A stretch of DNA of 64,000 bases from positions 8,588,602 through 8,652,601 of the forward strand of contig CM067077.1 in NCBI GenBank assembly GCA_033980235.1, in the 5' to 3' direction. The translations under genes and the position numbers were made by a program. Shown here piece by piece: positions 22,706-37,000 of the stretch (within the stretch, counting starts at the first letter, position 1; each line of letters opens with the position of its first letter). A model generated the notes under the pieces. That model was not told the DNA's origin. It saw nothing but the letters and a program-made list of their open reading frames with translations, and searched no databases. This stretch comes from Diadema setosum (Eukaryota > Echinodermata > Echinoidea > Diadematoida > Diadematidae).

Positions 22706-24425
22706 TTATATCTTAATTCTTCGGCATTAATTGTTGCACATGCACATGCGATAAATATCGCTAAGGAATATGGGTAGATTTCATATCTAACTGTCAGCAG
22801 ACTTGCAGAAATTGTTTGTACCATACAAGATTTACAAGTTTCAACGTTATGCTGAATGAAAAAAGGGCAGAAATTTTTCGACACATAATCAATGGTGAAC
22901 AAGCTTGTTACTGTGCATGGCTCTTCCTTGTCAGGACACAAACATACCTACTTGCACACACACAAAACACACACACACAGCATACCCTTGCACAGAGATC
23001 AATATTTCCATGGAAACCAAATGACAATAAGGGCCTGTTTTCATCCATGATTGATTGCAAGTTTGTGACTGGAGTGAAGAAAATCAAACACACACAGCAC
23101 ACACACTCACACACGCATGCAAAATGCTCAGTGCACCTGTGTCCATAAAATTGCTGTACAAGTAGATGTCAACAAGGAAAGGAGATAATTACACTTCTTT
23201 CGATCATTAGGAGACTTAAAACTATACAGTGCAGCTTCCATTTACACTGTATGGAGGGGAAAACACATGTGCTGGGCTGGCTCATTGATTGTTGCGAAGG
23301 TTGATGATTGGTTTACAACAACATAGCAGATGGTGATTTTGTTTCTTACTACTCATACATTTGTACAAGTTTCTTTACATGATAACTGTAACAGGTGTAT
23401 GTGTACAGATGTTTGTGTATGTATGTGTATTTGTGTATGTGTGAATCATGTAAACTGAAGACTTAGTAATTAATTTAAAAATGCAAAATCTACATTAATT
23501 TGCACCTTACCATGTCTATCATACCTCTCATGCAAATCATTCTTCCTTGAACATGTATTCATTACCCTTGTATAAATTGTATATCAATGTTGTGGTAATT
23601 TTGGGATGTTTGAAAAGGAGTATTGTCTTACTTTGCTAGAGTGAGGTTAAACATATAATTTCCTAAAACGCTGCCTTTTAGGCAATTTACAAACAATGAC
23701 ACTTCACTATATTCTGGAAAAAATATAGAAGAATTATAGAACTTTTGGTATTCCAAATATTTTGAAAAACTTCAGTTTTTGACCTGTTAAACAAAACTAA
23801 AAACATGTTTACTTCAGCATACAGTGTACATGTACAGTAAATGTTGGTAAACAGCTCTGCTCAAACAACGGGGAAATTAAAATCAGTTTGTAATTTTATT
23901 GTGACTCATCATCAGTATGAAAGGGTGTTGAAACTGTAGGGACCTGTCTGTATAGTGCTTGATATCAACATCTATTTGAAGGTGAAAGTATTGAACACAG
24001 ACACTATGGGAATTCTGGAGACATTGTACCCGAGCTAAAATCAGTGTTTGATTCTAACCATGACAGTCCACAGCTCTCCTATGAACAAACAGAAATAAGA
24101 TTGATACACCCTTTCAACATGATTATGGGTTGAAAAAAAAAAAAGTTGCCACAAGGAAATCTTTGCAATATGATATAAGTGGAGATCAAGGGTGTATGAT
24201 TAGAATGGTGTAAAAGCAACCGAGGGAATTTCCTTGTCTGTGCTTCCTTTATCAACCATGTCCTTTTTTTTTTTAATGGTTGCGTTGGAATGAATTATTG
24301 ATCTTTTAGTGCTCAATAAAGTTTAAGTTCATCCCTTGACAAGAGTACCTTCTTGTATGTATGGCAGTTAATAAACCGACACCCTGGAATGAAAATACAG
24401 AGTAAGGAAAAAACAGTTCAGCACT
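22706..24425. promoter_or_regulatory. Region immediately upstream of the NPHP4 start codon
   Basis: The promoter and any 5' non-coding exon should lie here or further left. I see no CpG island, no convincing TATA box and no perfect X-box in the last 1.7 kb. The nearest perfect X-box is at 22540 in the repeat fragment. A possible acceptor TTCAG ends five bases before the ATG, so a 5' UTR intron cannot be excluded. Confidence 0.35.
22921..23115. repeat. CA-rich microsatellite region
   Basis: (CA)n tracts lie at 22953-22980 and 23088-23118, separated by unique sequence. They create opposed low-complexity frames that are not genes. Confidence 0.8.
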
Positions 24426-24893
24426 ATGGATAATGAGGATGAAGAATCGCTTCGCTCTCAACGCAACAGCAAATTGGCAGCTTCCCATTCATACATTCGC
24501 CAGTTGTCATCGCCGAACTCGCCAAGGTTTCTCGTCTCGCCAATCTCAAATCTTTCGAAAAGCATGCCCAATGTTGCAACACACCTTGCCCGATCTTCGG
24601 CCCCTTCTGATGGCACAGGGGGTAGCCGACATGCAGTTGATCCTTACCTTTCATTGTCATGTCGGCCAAGGTCGACCAGTGCCTTATCTCGTAGTCCGAC
24701 GTGTCTCGTGCAATCTCCACATGAAATCAGAGCAATCAAGCAAGATTTGAAGGAGAAGCGTGTGATCCCGGCGGACTATCGCCGAACGATAGCCAGATAT
24801 TATGGTGATGAGAAAGTGGAATCTAAGAACTGGGTTCCATTCTTCCTCATGTTTCACTCGGTGGAGAATTTAGGTCAGCCAGATGATGGCCAG
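24426..24893 (+). CDS. NPHP4: NPHP4 exon 1 (residues 1-156, phase 0 end)
   Basis: The ATG at 24426 is preceded by an in-frame TGA at 24390, so this looks like the first coding exon. The donor GTAATG at 24894 follows a CAG codon, and phase 0 fits exon 2. Residues 1-100 are Ser/Arg/Pro-rich and probably disordered. Residues 100-140 are charged ([19 protein letters not shown]). The last ~20 residues ([11 protein letters not shown]) can be aligned with the N-terminal beta-strand before the FFGRT block of human NPHP4. The ~130-residue extension is not in the human protein. Upstream non-coding exons are possible. Confidence 0.8.
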
Positions 24894-27800
24894 GTAATGG
24901 ACCATTACTCATAGTCTGCATCATATTGTCATTTATGCAATGTTTACTGAGAATGTATTCCCATGTTGAAACATTTGCTCCCACTCCCAGGATTAGTACA
25001 AAGATGTTTTTTTTTTTTTTTCAGTGTCAAATTTGAACCATTACAGTAAAAAGGACAAGGGGGCATATTTTCCATACAATTGTAACTGCAGAAGTTACTT
25101 TTTATTGTACATGTAGTTTTTCATTGTTTTTTCAGTGGCGCTTGAAAGCCCACATTAATAAATTGTTCTTGTTAAGATTTAGCTTGATCGGTGACTCTTT
25201 CAGTTTGAAAATCTTTTATTTTGTCTGTTTTTGCCCTTGTTCATTACAATTTTGCCGTAATTGTACACCAATATAAATTCAAATCATATTGTGAATATGT
25301 GTTTAGAAACAAAATGGTTTGACACATTATGGGTGCTTTGGGAATGCTAATGATATTGTTAAAAAGTACTGTAAACCAATTTTTATCTTGAAGGTTCAGT
25401 TTCGATAGCAGTTTGGTATTTTGATATTAGCTCTGTTAATGAAATGTTGACATTCCATTGATGAGTATTGAATCACAGTGGACCTTTCTAATTTCGTCTG
25501 TTTCTGCTCTTTTGTTGGTATTCTTGATAGAGGAGTGTGCTGGTTTGCTGACATAAAACTTTATGCTGTACATGCATTATAATATATTGTAATCATGCAA
25601 TGATGGTGTCTATTGTACTCATCTATTTTTATGCCATTTGTTGTTGTTTGTATTTGTTTGACATGGCCAATAAGAGGCGCTTTGAAAGCTTGTACAATGA
25701 TAGTAAAGTTGACATGGGGACTGGCAGGTGTGAGTCCCATCTAAAGGACTGCAATAAGGATAAAGTGTCTTACGTACAAAAAGTAGGAGCACAACCAGTG
25801 CCACCACGAACACTGGTGGACTTGAACCAGGGACTGCTCATGACAGAGATCCTCTGGTCTTTTCCACTGAACCACCATGATTCCTCCGAATCATTCATCT
25901 TCCTTTACCCCTCATGTATGTTATTACAAGTTACCTTATGTTTATTTCAGAATGCATTGTATAGCTCTGCAGTGAGGATTAGGATTGAAGGCTTCAATAA
26001 GAATTGAGACTTTACTGGAAATGAGTTGTTCATCTCCACAAATGAAGTAACTAATATAGGATGTCCTTATCTATTCCCCCTCCCCTTTCTGTCTTTCATT
26101 TTCTTTTTTTCTCTCTCTCTCTTCGCTTGTCTGTCTGTCTTTATCTCCCATATTTTCCTTTGTAAAATTATTTTCCAGGACAAGTCCAAGCGCCAGACCC
26201 AGTACCAACTCAGGTTCAGCCTTTATGACATCACCTTCAAGAGATTCTTTGGGAGGACCCTTATTGGCCCCAAGAAACCCTGCAAACAGAGCTCAAACCA
26301 TGGGCCTCGACTCCAGTACAATGTGGTAGGTACATTTGTACATGTATACAGTGTGAAAAGCAGATTTAGGGCATCTAATAGGTCTTAGACTTGCTTGTGA
26401 TGCAGGTGCTTTTGTTCAAAATTTCTATTTTCTATAAACTTTTGGGACACATGCTTGCTTATAATGCTTTAAAGCTTTTACCATTTAAATCCACAATTAA
26501 CACATAAAATCTTTGATTTGTGAGCTCATTTTATGTGCATGAATAACAGTGAGATGTGCGCTTCCATGGCAAGTTTGGAATTTGTCATGAATTGCTTAAA
26601 AGCTTAAAGGTGTACACCTGTATATATGTCTATCATATTTGAAATGTCTCACCATAATCTAAATACAGACAAGTTTAGTAAACAAAAGAAACTGGTCATA
26701 CTTTCACACCTGCCGAAGAGGAGTGCAGGGGTGAAAAAGAAAATAATGCTTTTATCTATACTGACTGATCTTGCATTCACCTTGGTTTATGAACCTGACT
26801 GACAGTCATATCCATTTATATTTTTCCTTGGTTGAAGATCAGAGTACACAAATGGTGATAGCTTTATGGTTGTATCCATGGTGATACGTGCGGGCAAATA
26901 TTTCACACGCTTCATGGCAGATAGATTTGCAGGAGTTTTAGTATATTGACAGAGTTTAAGAGATTCTTGATGTTTTGCTTGTCAACAGAATGTGATATAA
27001 AGGTTCAGTGCGATATTAAACCCTGGTAGCAATAATATTTGAATACACATAGCTTTGTTGTGAGGAGTAAACAACGAACAGTCACACACTCTAAATAACG
27101 GTGAAACACTTGCCATGAGCAGATTCACACGATATACGTTTGAATATCTACAGGGAGTTTTACCCCACTCCCTCCCAAATCTTGAATGTAGTTCATGTGT
27201 TATTTCCAAATATTTTTTGTCACGCAAACAACAGCAACAAATTACTATTTAAACATGCATTGATATAATTTCAAACTGTTCAATGTAAAAATTGCTTGTG
27301 ATGGCAATTCATACCATAATGAGCCACTGGTTGGTGAACTCATAAAGATGATAGCACCAGATACAATAAGCAAATTCTTTGACAAGATTTGACAGTTACT
27401 GTAAATCCAGTTTATGACATAGCTACAAGTCAGAGTGGTGTACATGTACGTGTTCAAATCTCACCTGCTATTTAGTGTGCATAGTGAATGATGGTTATTT
27501 TGTAGTGAGAAAAGATCAGTCATGCAAGTACCTCATGGATAAATTGCCAATTCAGTGTTATGACAGCAATCAATATTCAGCACCTGCTCCTGTCAAAAGA
27601 TTGGAAGAATCAGTTTATGATTCTAAAGAGCGACCTGATTATTTCAAACTTTCAGCAGGTGGTCAAGGTGCAAATTCATTTGATACTTGTGATGTTGCTT
27701 ACATATTTTTTCTCACTCTTTTTTTTTTTAATTGGGTAAAGGTCATGACCATATTTTTCCCCCTTTTTATCTATGCATTGTGCTCTAACTATTTACTCTG

Positions 27801-30800
27801 TTCAGTGAAATGAAAAATGTCAGATTTATATATCCTCAAAATCAACCTGTCCTTTACTATGAAGAGTACACCCAGTAATCTTCTCCGTAATTCCCAAAGA
27901 GGACAGAGGATGGAAACAGTTTCAAAACACATCAAAAGCCACGATCATAATGTTATTAGACCTTGTCAGTGAAACTGCAAGAAAACAATGCCAGTTGACA
28001 TTATATACAATAGTTACTTATTTACAATTACTCAAATGTTTTACTAGATACTGTCAAACTCAGTATCTACTGTACGTACATTGTATGTTCATGTAGCATT
28101 TTAAAAAGTCAGATTTCCTTTTTTTGTAATTTTGATATTTGAGGCACTTTCACTGAATTGATGCAGGATGAAGCAGTCTGAAGAGTGAAAGAAATGATAA
28201 TAGTTGAAAATATTTTAAGTGCGCATTAAGATCTAGCTCTTACTCTTGGCCTCATTGAGCTGACTTATGATTTATCTTGGCACTCGTGTCTCAGAAATTC
28301 ACATTTAAAATGCTTCAATCTGTAATGATTGAGGATGTAGTCATATTTAAGAGAATGCTGTTTGATGGGTGTATAAATTGCAGATATTTGCAGACCTCCC
28401 AACCATTCTGAATTTTGAGGAAAGATTTGAATTTTGACCATTCCTAGTTCTTGTTTCAAGAGGAGTTTCCTATTTTTCCTGATAATTTTACAACACACTC
28501 CTATGGGAACTGCTCTTTCTTTTTTACTTTTTAGCCAAATCATATCTACTCTTCAGTCAGAACGGTTGGAAAACCTGGATTTGCCATGTGCACTGTACAT
28601 CATACACCGGCAATTTTTGTTCGATTTGAAGCAGCTTCTTCCCACAGTGGACTGAAATGCCAGTGCATCACTGTGAATTTAAACAGAGCCTGGAATGTTG
28701 TGTATGGCAGTGTTTACGATTTGCGTAACTACAGCAACTCTTGACTATTAAGGATCTCGGTTTAAAGTTCAAGTGTGCTGCAGTGACAGACTCACTTTGA
28801 TAATGAACTGTTTAATAGAATGAATCACTTTCTGGTAAACGTTGATAGACCTTAGTGTTCAAAGTGAGTTAGTGAGTGAGTTACTAAAAAATAAATGAGA
28901 TTTGGTGGTCATAGATTTACAAACCTTGACTGCATTAGATGTGGACAAAGTCCTGCCTAAAATCATCTTGCATCCCATTAGGACATTTTAATAGGATACT
29001 CCACAAACAGTTGTTGTCTTAACTCTCTTTAAAACAGTTACCAGCATTTAGGGCTTTCCTGACATCATATTGTGTTCACAGAAGTCAAGTTACTAATGAG
29101 ATTTGGTGGTCATACGTGTACGTAGATAAACATACAGACCTTGATCGCATTAGGTGTGGACAAAGTTCTGCCCAAAATCATCTTGCATCCCATTTATACA
29201 CTATACCTGTAGGAAATTGAACACTCCTTGTAATAGTGCCTTTGCTGTCGTAACTCTGTGTAAAACAGTCACCAACATTTACCCAACTTTTGGAATAAAT
29301 GGGGTATTGGACATCACCAAAAATATGGAGTAGAATCTGAAGTCCAAAATCGGTCCACTCTGTGTTATGAGTCTAAATGTATCATCAAAGAGCCTTTTAA
29401 TATGTTACTACTTTTACAGTTACAAGAAGCACTATTTGCTTTTCCCTTCTATGTCCACACTGTGATATGATAAAACAAGAGAACTCCTACCGTGTATCAC
29501 TGCCTATTTTTCATGCATATGATGTAAATATTCATGAGTATCCTGTATATTATTTTGAAAAGTAAAGATTCCTGGATGTCTAGAACTTCTTGTCCATGTT
29601 TAGTAATCAATGTGGCTGCCTAACACTGTACATTGTTGTGGGATGCTATTTTTTTCAAAGCTGTCAGTGAGATACACTGTATACAATTTTAACAAATATG
29701 TGAATTGAAATATTAAAGGGAAGGTAAACCCAAAGAGCAATGTGGATTGAGTGAAAGCAGCAACATTAGTAGAACACATCTGTGAAAGTTTCAGAAAAAT
29801 CGGACAATCGATGCAAAAGTTATGAATTTTTAAAGTTTTGGTGTTGGAACCGCTGGATGAGGAGACTACTACAGGATATGACGTATGAGTGGACAACAAT
29901 ACAAAGAAAGTATAAAGGATATTCAACAAAAATTCACTTTTCTAGAATTATGAAAGAGCAGTGGACCAACCGCTTTCAGAAAGCAGGGGAATAATTGCTA
30001 CCCTTAACATATGTCAATATCAAGTTGATGGAATTTGTAATTTTCATGAAAAATGGATTTTTGTAGTATTTTCTTTATATTTTCTTGATATTGTAGTCCA
30101 CTCATATGTCATAACCTCTAGTAGTCTCCTCATCCAGCGGTTCCAACACCAAAACTTTAAAAATTCATAACTTTTGCATCGATTGTCTGATTTTCTTCAA
30201 ACTTTCACTGATGTGTTCTACTAATGTTGCTGCTTTCACTCAATCCACATTGTTCTTGGGGTTTATCTTCCCTTTAAAGTGATGATTTATCACAAAAAAA
30301 AAATCATTGAAAGTGTGTGTAAAAGTCAGGGAACTCTTCTTTATTTTGTATACTATTTTAGTATTTTAATTTATTCATAATTCTTGCATTAAATTATTCA
30401 TATAATTCACCTAATTGGCAAACTGCCATTCATTGTCAAATATAAGCACTGATTATACAGTGTTGATTAATAGCAATATGGTAAGAATTATGGGCACTTC
30501 ATTGAACCCGAGTAGTGAATGGCCAACGATATTTCCATCATGACTGTTACTCAAACACTGTATTGAGCATGTTCGTTTGTGTCAATGGAGGGTATTTGGC
30601 AATCAGGTATCATCTTTGCTTCAGAGTGAATATGGCTATGATCAAATTTAATAGGTGCATTAGCATCCATTTTGCTGGATGCTAGTGAGATGCAAGCCAC
30701 CAGCTTAACACGCCAAGCCAAGGAGGTACAAAGATATCCCTCTTACGTTTGTTCAACCGGGTCACATTCTGTCTTGATTAAGAGAGACTCCATGTTTATC

Positions 30801-31023
30801 CCTGTTCCCTCAATTGACAGCCTGTTTACTTTCACACCTCACTGGCGGACCCAAACATCGTGCTCGTGGTCGAGATCGTCGGCAACCTATCAGACCCAAA
30901 GACTGGACAGCGCCAGTTCTCATGCGGCTGGGGCATCCTCAGACTGTTTCAGCAAGGTAATTATGTACAGTTGTTGGGCTTATTCAGGCATCTCTCTCAT
31001 AATAATAATGCTAATAACAATAT

Positions 31024-31054
<31 letters not shown>

Positions 31055-34000
31055 GCTACTACTGCTACTACTACTACTACTAATAATAGTAATGATAATA
31101 ATAATAACAATGATAATAGTCGTAATAGTAATAATAATAATAATATAAATAATAGTAATATTGAACCATAATAATAAAGAGAGTAATAATAATGATTATA
31201 ATAAACGTATGTATGTGCCTTGAGCACTCTACAGGGTGGATACCCAACAGGTATATCAAAAAAGGACCCTGATCAAAGAGTGTTAGCATTCGCCCTTAAT
31301 CTTACATTATATAACAAAGAGGACATTAGCAATGGTTTGTTTCCCTGTGAATATTTCTCTTTTTAGGTATGTATCAGTGATGTGTTTAGTAAGGTGTGGG
31401 CAGCTTTTGTACAGTGAATTCAGGGCCTAATAAATACATAAGAAATACTGCTTTCTCCAGGGACTGCTTGGCTATCATTACTTTTGCCAATTGATTTTGT
31501 AGTTGAGCATTATTGACCTAATGCTGATTAGCATTGCAATCACAAAACAGTGAAATACACTTCCTCTGGTATCTTACATTTGCCAGAACAGATTCACAAA
31601 AGTGAGCATAGAAGTTCTTTTCCTCTTGATTAATACTTTATGAAATTTTTACGCTATAAAAGACTTTGCAAAAGCAAAGTTATATCCCCATGCTGGACAT
31701 AAAGGTGTTTTCATACAAGTATCTTTCTGAAGTGGTCACAATTTTGAATAGAGCAAAAAAAATTATTGAACAGGTGCCTCATTTAGGTGCCTGGATGCAT
31801 GTGACAAAGAGAGTAAAAAGAAAAGAATTAATAACTTGATAAAGCACAAAGTTTTGTTTTGATGATGATGATGTTAGGACTTTTTCATCATGCATCTTCT
31901 GCTGCCTTTGCCCATTGTATATATCTGGAAGTTACTCCTTCCCTTCTTTTCATCTTTATCCTCTTGAGGACGAGTCCTGAGTATACCGGTACTCGAGCAA
32001 GTGTCTATGGGAAATGCATGTTGTAGCAAAAGCAAACCATCCTCAACAGGTTAAACAAAATATGGGCACGTATTCAGCTTAACCTTTTGTGTGCTTTGAG
32101 AACTGGTTGGCACCAAAACACTCATAGTGTTGTATACACTGTCCAAAGTCTGTGGCACAAAAAGGGTTAAGCATCCCAAAGTTAGCATTTCAAGCATCCT
32201 TTTGAAACTCTTAGAGCTGTAATCCAATGGGGATGGATAGGAAATCTCCTTTCTACAACACTGCATGATTTATGTGCATATATTTCTTTCAGTATCAAGT
32301 TCTGTTTGTATAATGTGTACAGTGTTTGTGTTTTATTTTTGTGTTCCTTTCTCTCTGTGGTTTAGTTCGCACATAAAGTAGTATTGCGAATGTACCCTCA
32401 AAAATGGGGGCAAGCCATGCATGCAAGAGCAATAATAGGAGATGGAATGTTGAGAATTTCATGCTTGGGGTGCATGAAATCAGTATGTAAAGCACTACAT
32501 CCTCAGGCACTTTCCATCAGACTACATTGTACATATCTGTTTTAATAAACATGATACATAGAAAGTTTGTTTGTTGGGGTTTTGCAAAGCTATGAATACC
32601 CATGTGTGTGAGAGACAAAAAAAAAAAGAAACAAAAGAAACAAAAATCACATCTAGAGAAGATAGTGAATTCTGTTAAAATCCAAATTAGATGAATCTCT
32701 TCCAGCACCCTTATCTACCATTGAAGGAAACTGCTTCCATGACTTTCACATTTACTGTCAGTTTTTCCTTTATTTTTTTTCCCACAAAGCATTAAATGTG
32801 TTGAGACAAACAGTACTGTACTGTTCAACACTTCTCTATAATTAATGGGTAAAGCAAGTACAGTTTGTGAATGCACAGCATGCTCCTGGTAAATACAACA
32901 ATACTGAAATACAAAGTTTGTCCTTCTTTGCAAAATGTCTTAGCTTGTACTCAAGTGCTTTCATTTGACATATATTTGACATATTAATCTTATGGTTTCC
33001 AAAACACTTTACTTGAGCCTGAAAGGTATAATTATATATACAATGTATCTCATGAAAAAAAAAAAAAATGTATTTCAGACAAGTCCTGACTATTTGCAAT
33101 CAAATTTGTTTTCTTTTTCTCAGAGCTGTATTGTTTTCATTGTTTTCAAGGTATAGTACATCTTTGTGGTACAGATACAAAATAATTCCATGACTGATTT
33201 TTCACATTTGCATCCCCACTTTTCCTCTAAATTGATTGGGTAGGCTTAATTTTGTGGATGCTGGTCTAATTCAGTGCTTTGCCGTGAACAAGATGACAAG
33301 GCCAGTACCATCAGGCTACGTCAGTCAACATCTTTGACAGAAATGCATCATCCAATGCCATCAATATTTACAGGGCATTTGATTCCACCATTTGCCCGTT
33401 CAATCTTAATTTGCTACCGTGGAAGCGCAAAGGCCCTGACATTTTCAGCTGCTTGTTAGGATGAGGAGGAGAGATAGAGAGATAGAGGAATGCCCTTTCC
33501 AGCTCTGAACTCAAGAGGGCGTTGTGTCACATAAACTGATCTGTAGATACATTATAGGAAGTTTATGAATATAGAGGCAAATGGTCACACAGTGGTACAG
33601 TCATACATGTACATAGAAGCGATCGCTTAAAACCATTGAAGACTATTCCCGAGTATACTCGGGCAGGTGTCTATGATGGGAAATGCATGTTATAGCAAAA
33701 TTAGCTCGTCTACAACAGGTTAAGATTGTTGACTGTAAGTAGGTGATTTACCTTGAGCTTGTAAATGATTGAGTGCATGCTGCAAAAGTATGGCATCAGA
33801 GGAGTGCTATCATGCAAAAACTACAGTGCAAGCCTATAAATGAGAGTACAACCGTAAATGTAGAGGGATATTAACATCAAAGTGCAATATTCAAGATTGT
33901 TATCTGTATCTATAAGGACATTTTAGTGGCACATTACAAATGCTTATTCTTGTTTGCTTGATTTTCAGTGTGCAATTCAACATCAGAGTATATTCAATAA

Positions 34001-37000
34001 AACACATAGGCATGTAATTGATTTCCCATGCATGTGTAGGCTGCCGTTGTTAGTCACCATGCAATAATACACCATATTCTGTCTTGCTCTGCAAGTGCTT
34101 GCAGAAAGTGAACATTTGCTACTGTCCTATCACTGTATACACAAGCAAGCATTTCGCTACCCAAGTGCAAGTAACTCCTTTTTCAGTGCAAGTCAACTTC
34201 AAAGTCTCATAGAAATACAGTACATTACTAATACAGTATGCCCTCTCTAAATAATGATCATTGATAATAATGATTACATTGGACGGGTTTGAAATTTTAA
34301 TGGAATAGGCCTGCTGGGAAATTTTGCATGAGTTCGGATCTACAGTCACTGGTGTCCCATTCATTGCCATCCACTATGATACTACTACATGTACCTGACA
34401 AAACTTGCATACTCATAGCAATTGCAAGCAATTGTACTTTATACTGCATGTCACATAATGAGCAGGTGGCAAATGAGATAGCAAGAAACCTCTCTAGGTT
34501 GTGTTCCACTTTTTTGCAAAAGTAATTAGATTTTTGTTGAATCCCAGCTCTTACAACGTTACATGCCAGCTAACAAAGGAAAACAATAACTTCATGTATT
34601 AGATAGGTGTAGCCTTGGGAATTGAGGTTAATAAGAAATGAGTGTCTAATTGTTTTGTGTGTTTGTTGTTGTTGTTTTATGTTTTTAATATCAGGCAAGT
34701 AGGTTTTCCTTTCGTGCAAGCATAAATATGAAGAGTGAGAAATCTGCTTGTCCAAAGGGTAAGTAGAAGAAAGCAAAAATAGTGTGGAGTCCTGTCTATT
34801 ATGGACATAAAATGTTGAAACCTTGTTTGATGCATTCAGTGCTTTGTCACTACTTTGCACTATTTGAAAAAAAAAAAAATAAAATTCTCCAGAAAAGGTA
34901 CTGTCAGTGATTTCAGTTCATCTGTGATTGAAAAAAAAAAAAGCAAGCACCCAATATCAACTTTTTTTTAATGGAAATAATCCATCTTTTCTAAGAAATG
35001 TCAAGCTCAGGTGATAATTTTACTTCTCAAATGTCATTATCAGTTTTGATCAATGGAAAAATACTTTTAACAAAGTAACTGTACAGTCCTATATGTAAAA
35101 AAAACAAACAAACAAACAAACAAAACCCTGCTACACACAAGAAAGTTTGTAAAGCAGTCGTATAAAAAAAAACAAAAAAAACGCATGGTTATACAAATGG
35201 TGATGCGATAACAGAAAGATCAATTCCCTGAAACTGTACTTTAATGACTTTACTATCTGAATTCAGCACAAAATATTCAATTTACAAGTACCTTGATTGA
35301 TGGATAACAGGCCTTTTTTAGGAAAACCAAAACTCAAGTTCCATGTTTCTTCCACATCGTGTAGTGTTTGTAATCACCCACTAGTCACAGGTGATTATGA
35401 GGAAAGAATATCAATGTTCAGTGTGTCAGGATGTATGAAGTTTAGGGGGAAAAAATATGTCCCACATTCCTTGCACATCACATGAAATTTGTAATCACCG
35501 ACTATTAATTACAAGGACTAGTGATGAAAGAATGCCAACTGTACATTCAGTGTATCAAGTGAATGATGTTTATAATTTTAAGAGAGCCAGTGCACAAAAA
35601 TAGAACAGAAAAACTGTGGTGTTACCTTGCACAAGTCAGTATTAAAAGTTATGATTGCAAAATGCATGGTAAGGTATACAGAACACCAAACCTGGTTGAG
35701 TTTTTCTAAGGTACAAGATGAAATATGGCATTCTCCCCCTCCCAACCGTAAATTTGAAAGCAAGCTGAAAGTAGATTAATGTACTTCTAGGCAGAGTTCT
35801 TATAACAGTCTTCGTATGTCCTTTGGCATAACAAGCAAACTGGAGCTGTTTCTATACCACTGTACCTGGATATTTATGTACTGCTGTAAAAGTGGACATT
35901 TTCAAGGTGTGGAAGTATTTGCATATTTTGTGCAACAAGACATTAGCACAAAAATTGCAGGAGGTGAATTGTTGCTTTTTGTATCATTTACACTTACTTA
36001 CTTACACTCTTCTATGTTTTGATTCTGTCAGATTAAAAACACAAAGTTCATCTTACCTACATGTAGTTAAACATGAATAATTACTTGCGTGAAAATTTGG
36101 CTTTTACAGTACCTACTATTTTACACGCACACAAACAAAGAAAGAAAAAGCTACATTGTACAGCCATCTTCCAGCGAATGCCAAACTTCTCTGCGAGTAT
36201 GTGATGTATTAATTCTGTATCCAATTTTATTTACAAAAGCAAGGTGACACTTAACCATACAGTGTACATGTACAATGTAGATTTGTGATACTACAGCACA
36301 CCACAGCGTACCCACCTGTACTGGTTTTGCTGTCAACAGAAGTCTCTTTACAAACAAATGTTACAGAGATTCATAGTTGAGTTCCTCATTCTCATTAATT
36401 CTAGGCCCTCTTCTGGGTCAGGCCTACCTTTGAAATACAGTTCGACCGCGATTATCCGGCCTCCTTTTATCCGGAAATCTCTATTATCTGGATGCGTTCA
36501 CGCAGTGAAGGACTTTTTTTTTCATCCAAAAATTGAGAAAAAACAGTGACATTAAACTCAATTAAAATTTCTACAAAACTCACATGATGTACCTACAATA
36601 TTCCCGACAGAACTAACATAAATTCACACCACATTATCATCGTAAAAGTAAGCAGTCATGATCTATAAATTCACCATAAGAACATGAATGGAAAACTTGT
36701 CATTTGCGCAGGCTTACATAGATTACACCACCGTTGCTGGGTACGCTACCTGCCTAGCTGCCAGAGCGCCAGTGCACTGGGATGGCAGCTTGGACGGCAG
36801 CTACACGTGTATAAACATTAACATTGTGTCTCCCATATCCGGCCAATTCGCTTATCCGGATGAGCGCCGGTCCCGACATGGCCGGATAATCGAGGTCGAA
36901 CTGTAACACCAAAATATCCTTTTGAAACCTTCCCCACGAGGACGTGTCAGACCAATACAAGGTGATGGTGTTACTTCCATGGTCGAAGGTGATCGTAGGC

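Larger units (their letters stand above)
26326..30820 (+). other. NPHP4: NPHP4 intron 2
   Basis: This 4.5-kb intron contains the dispersed repeat at 28386, the 200-bp duplication at 28890 and the TTAA foldback at 29713. No additional exon is needed: the protein alignment is continuous across it. Confidence 0.85.

Noticed and set aside
28890..29290. CRISPR-like or other short regularly spaced array
   Set aside because: Only two ~200-bp diverged units; no array with uniform spacers exists in the window.
30672..31148. 158-codon open frame ending in poly-Leu/Ile
   Set aside because: It overlaps NPHP4 exon 3 in the wrong frame and continues through an ACT/AAT microsatellite.
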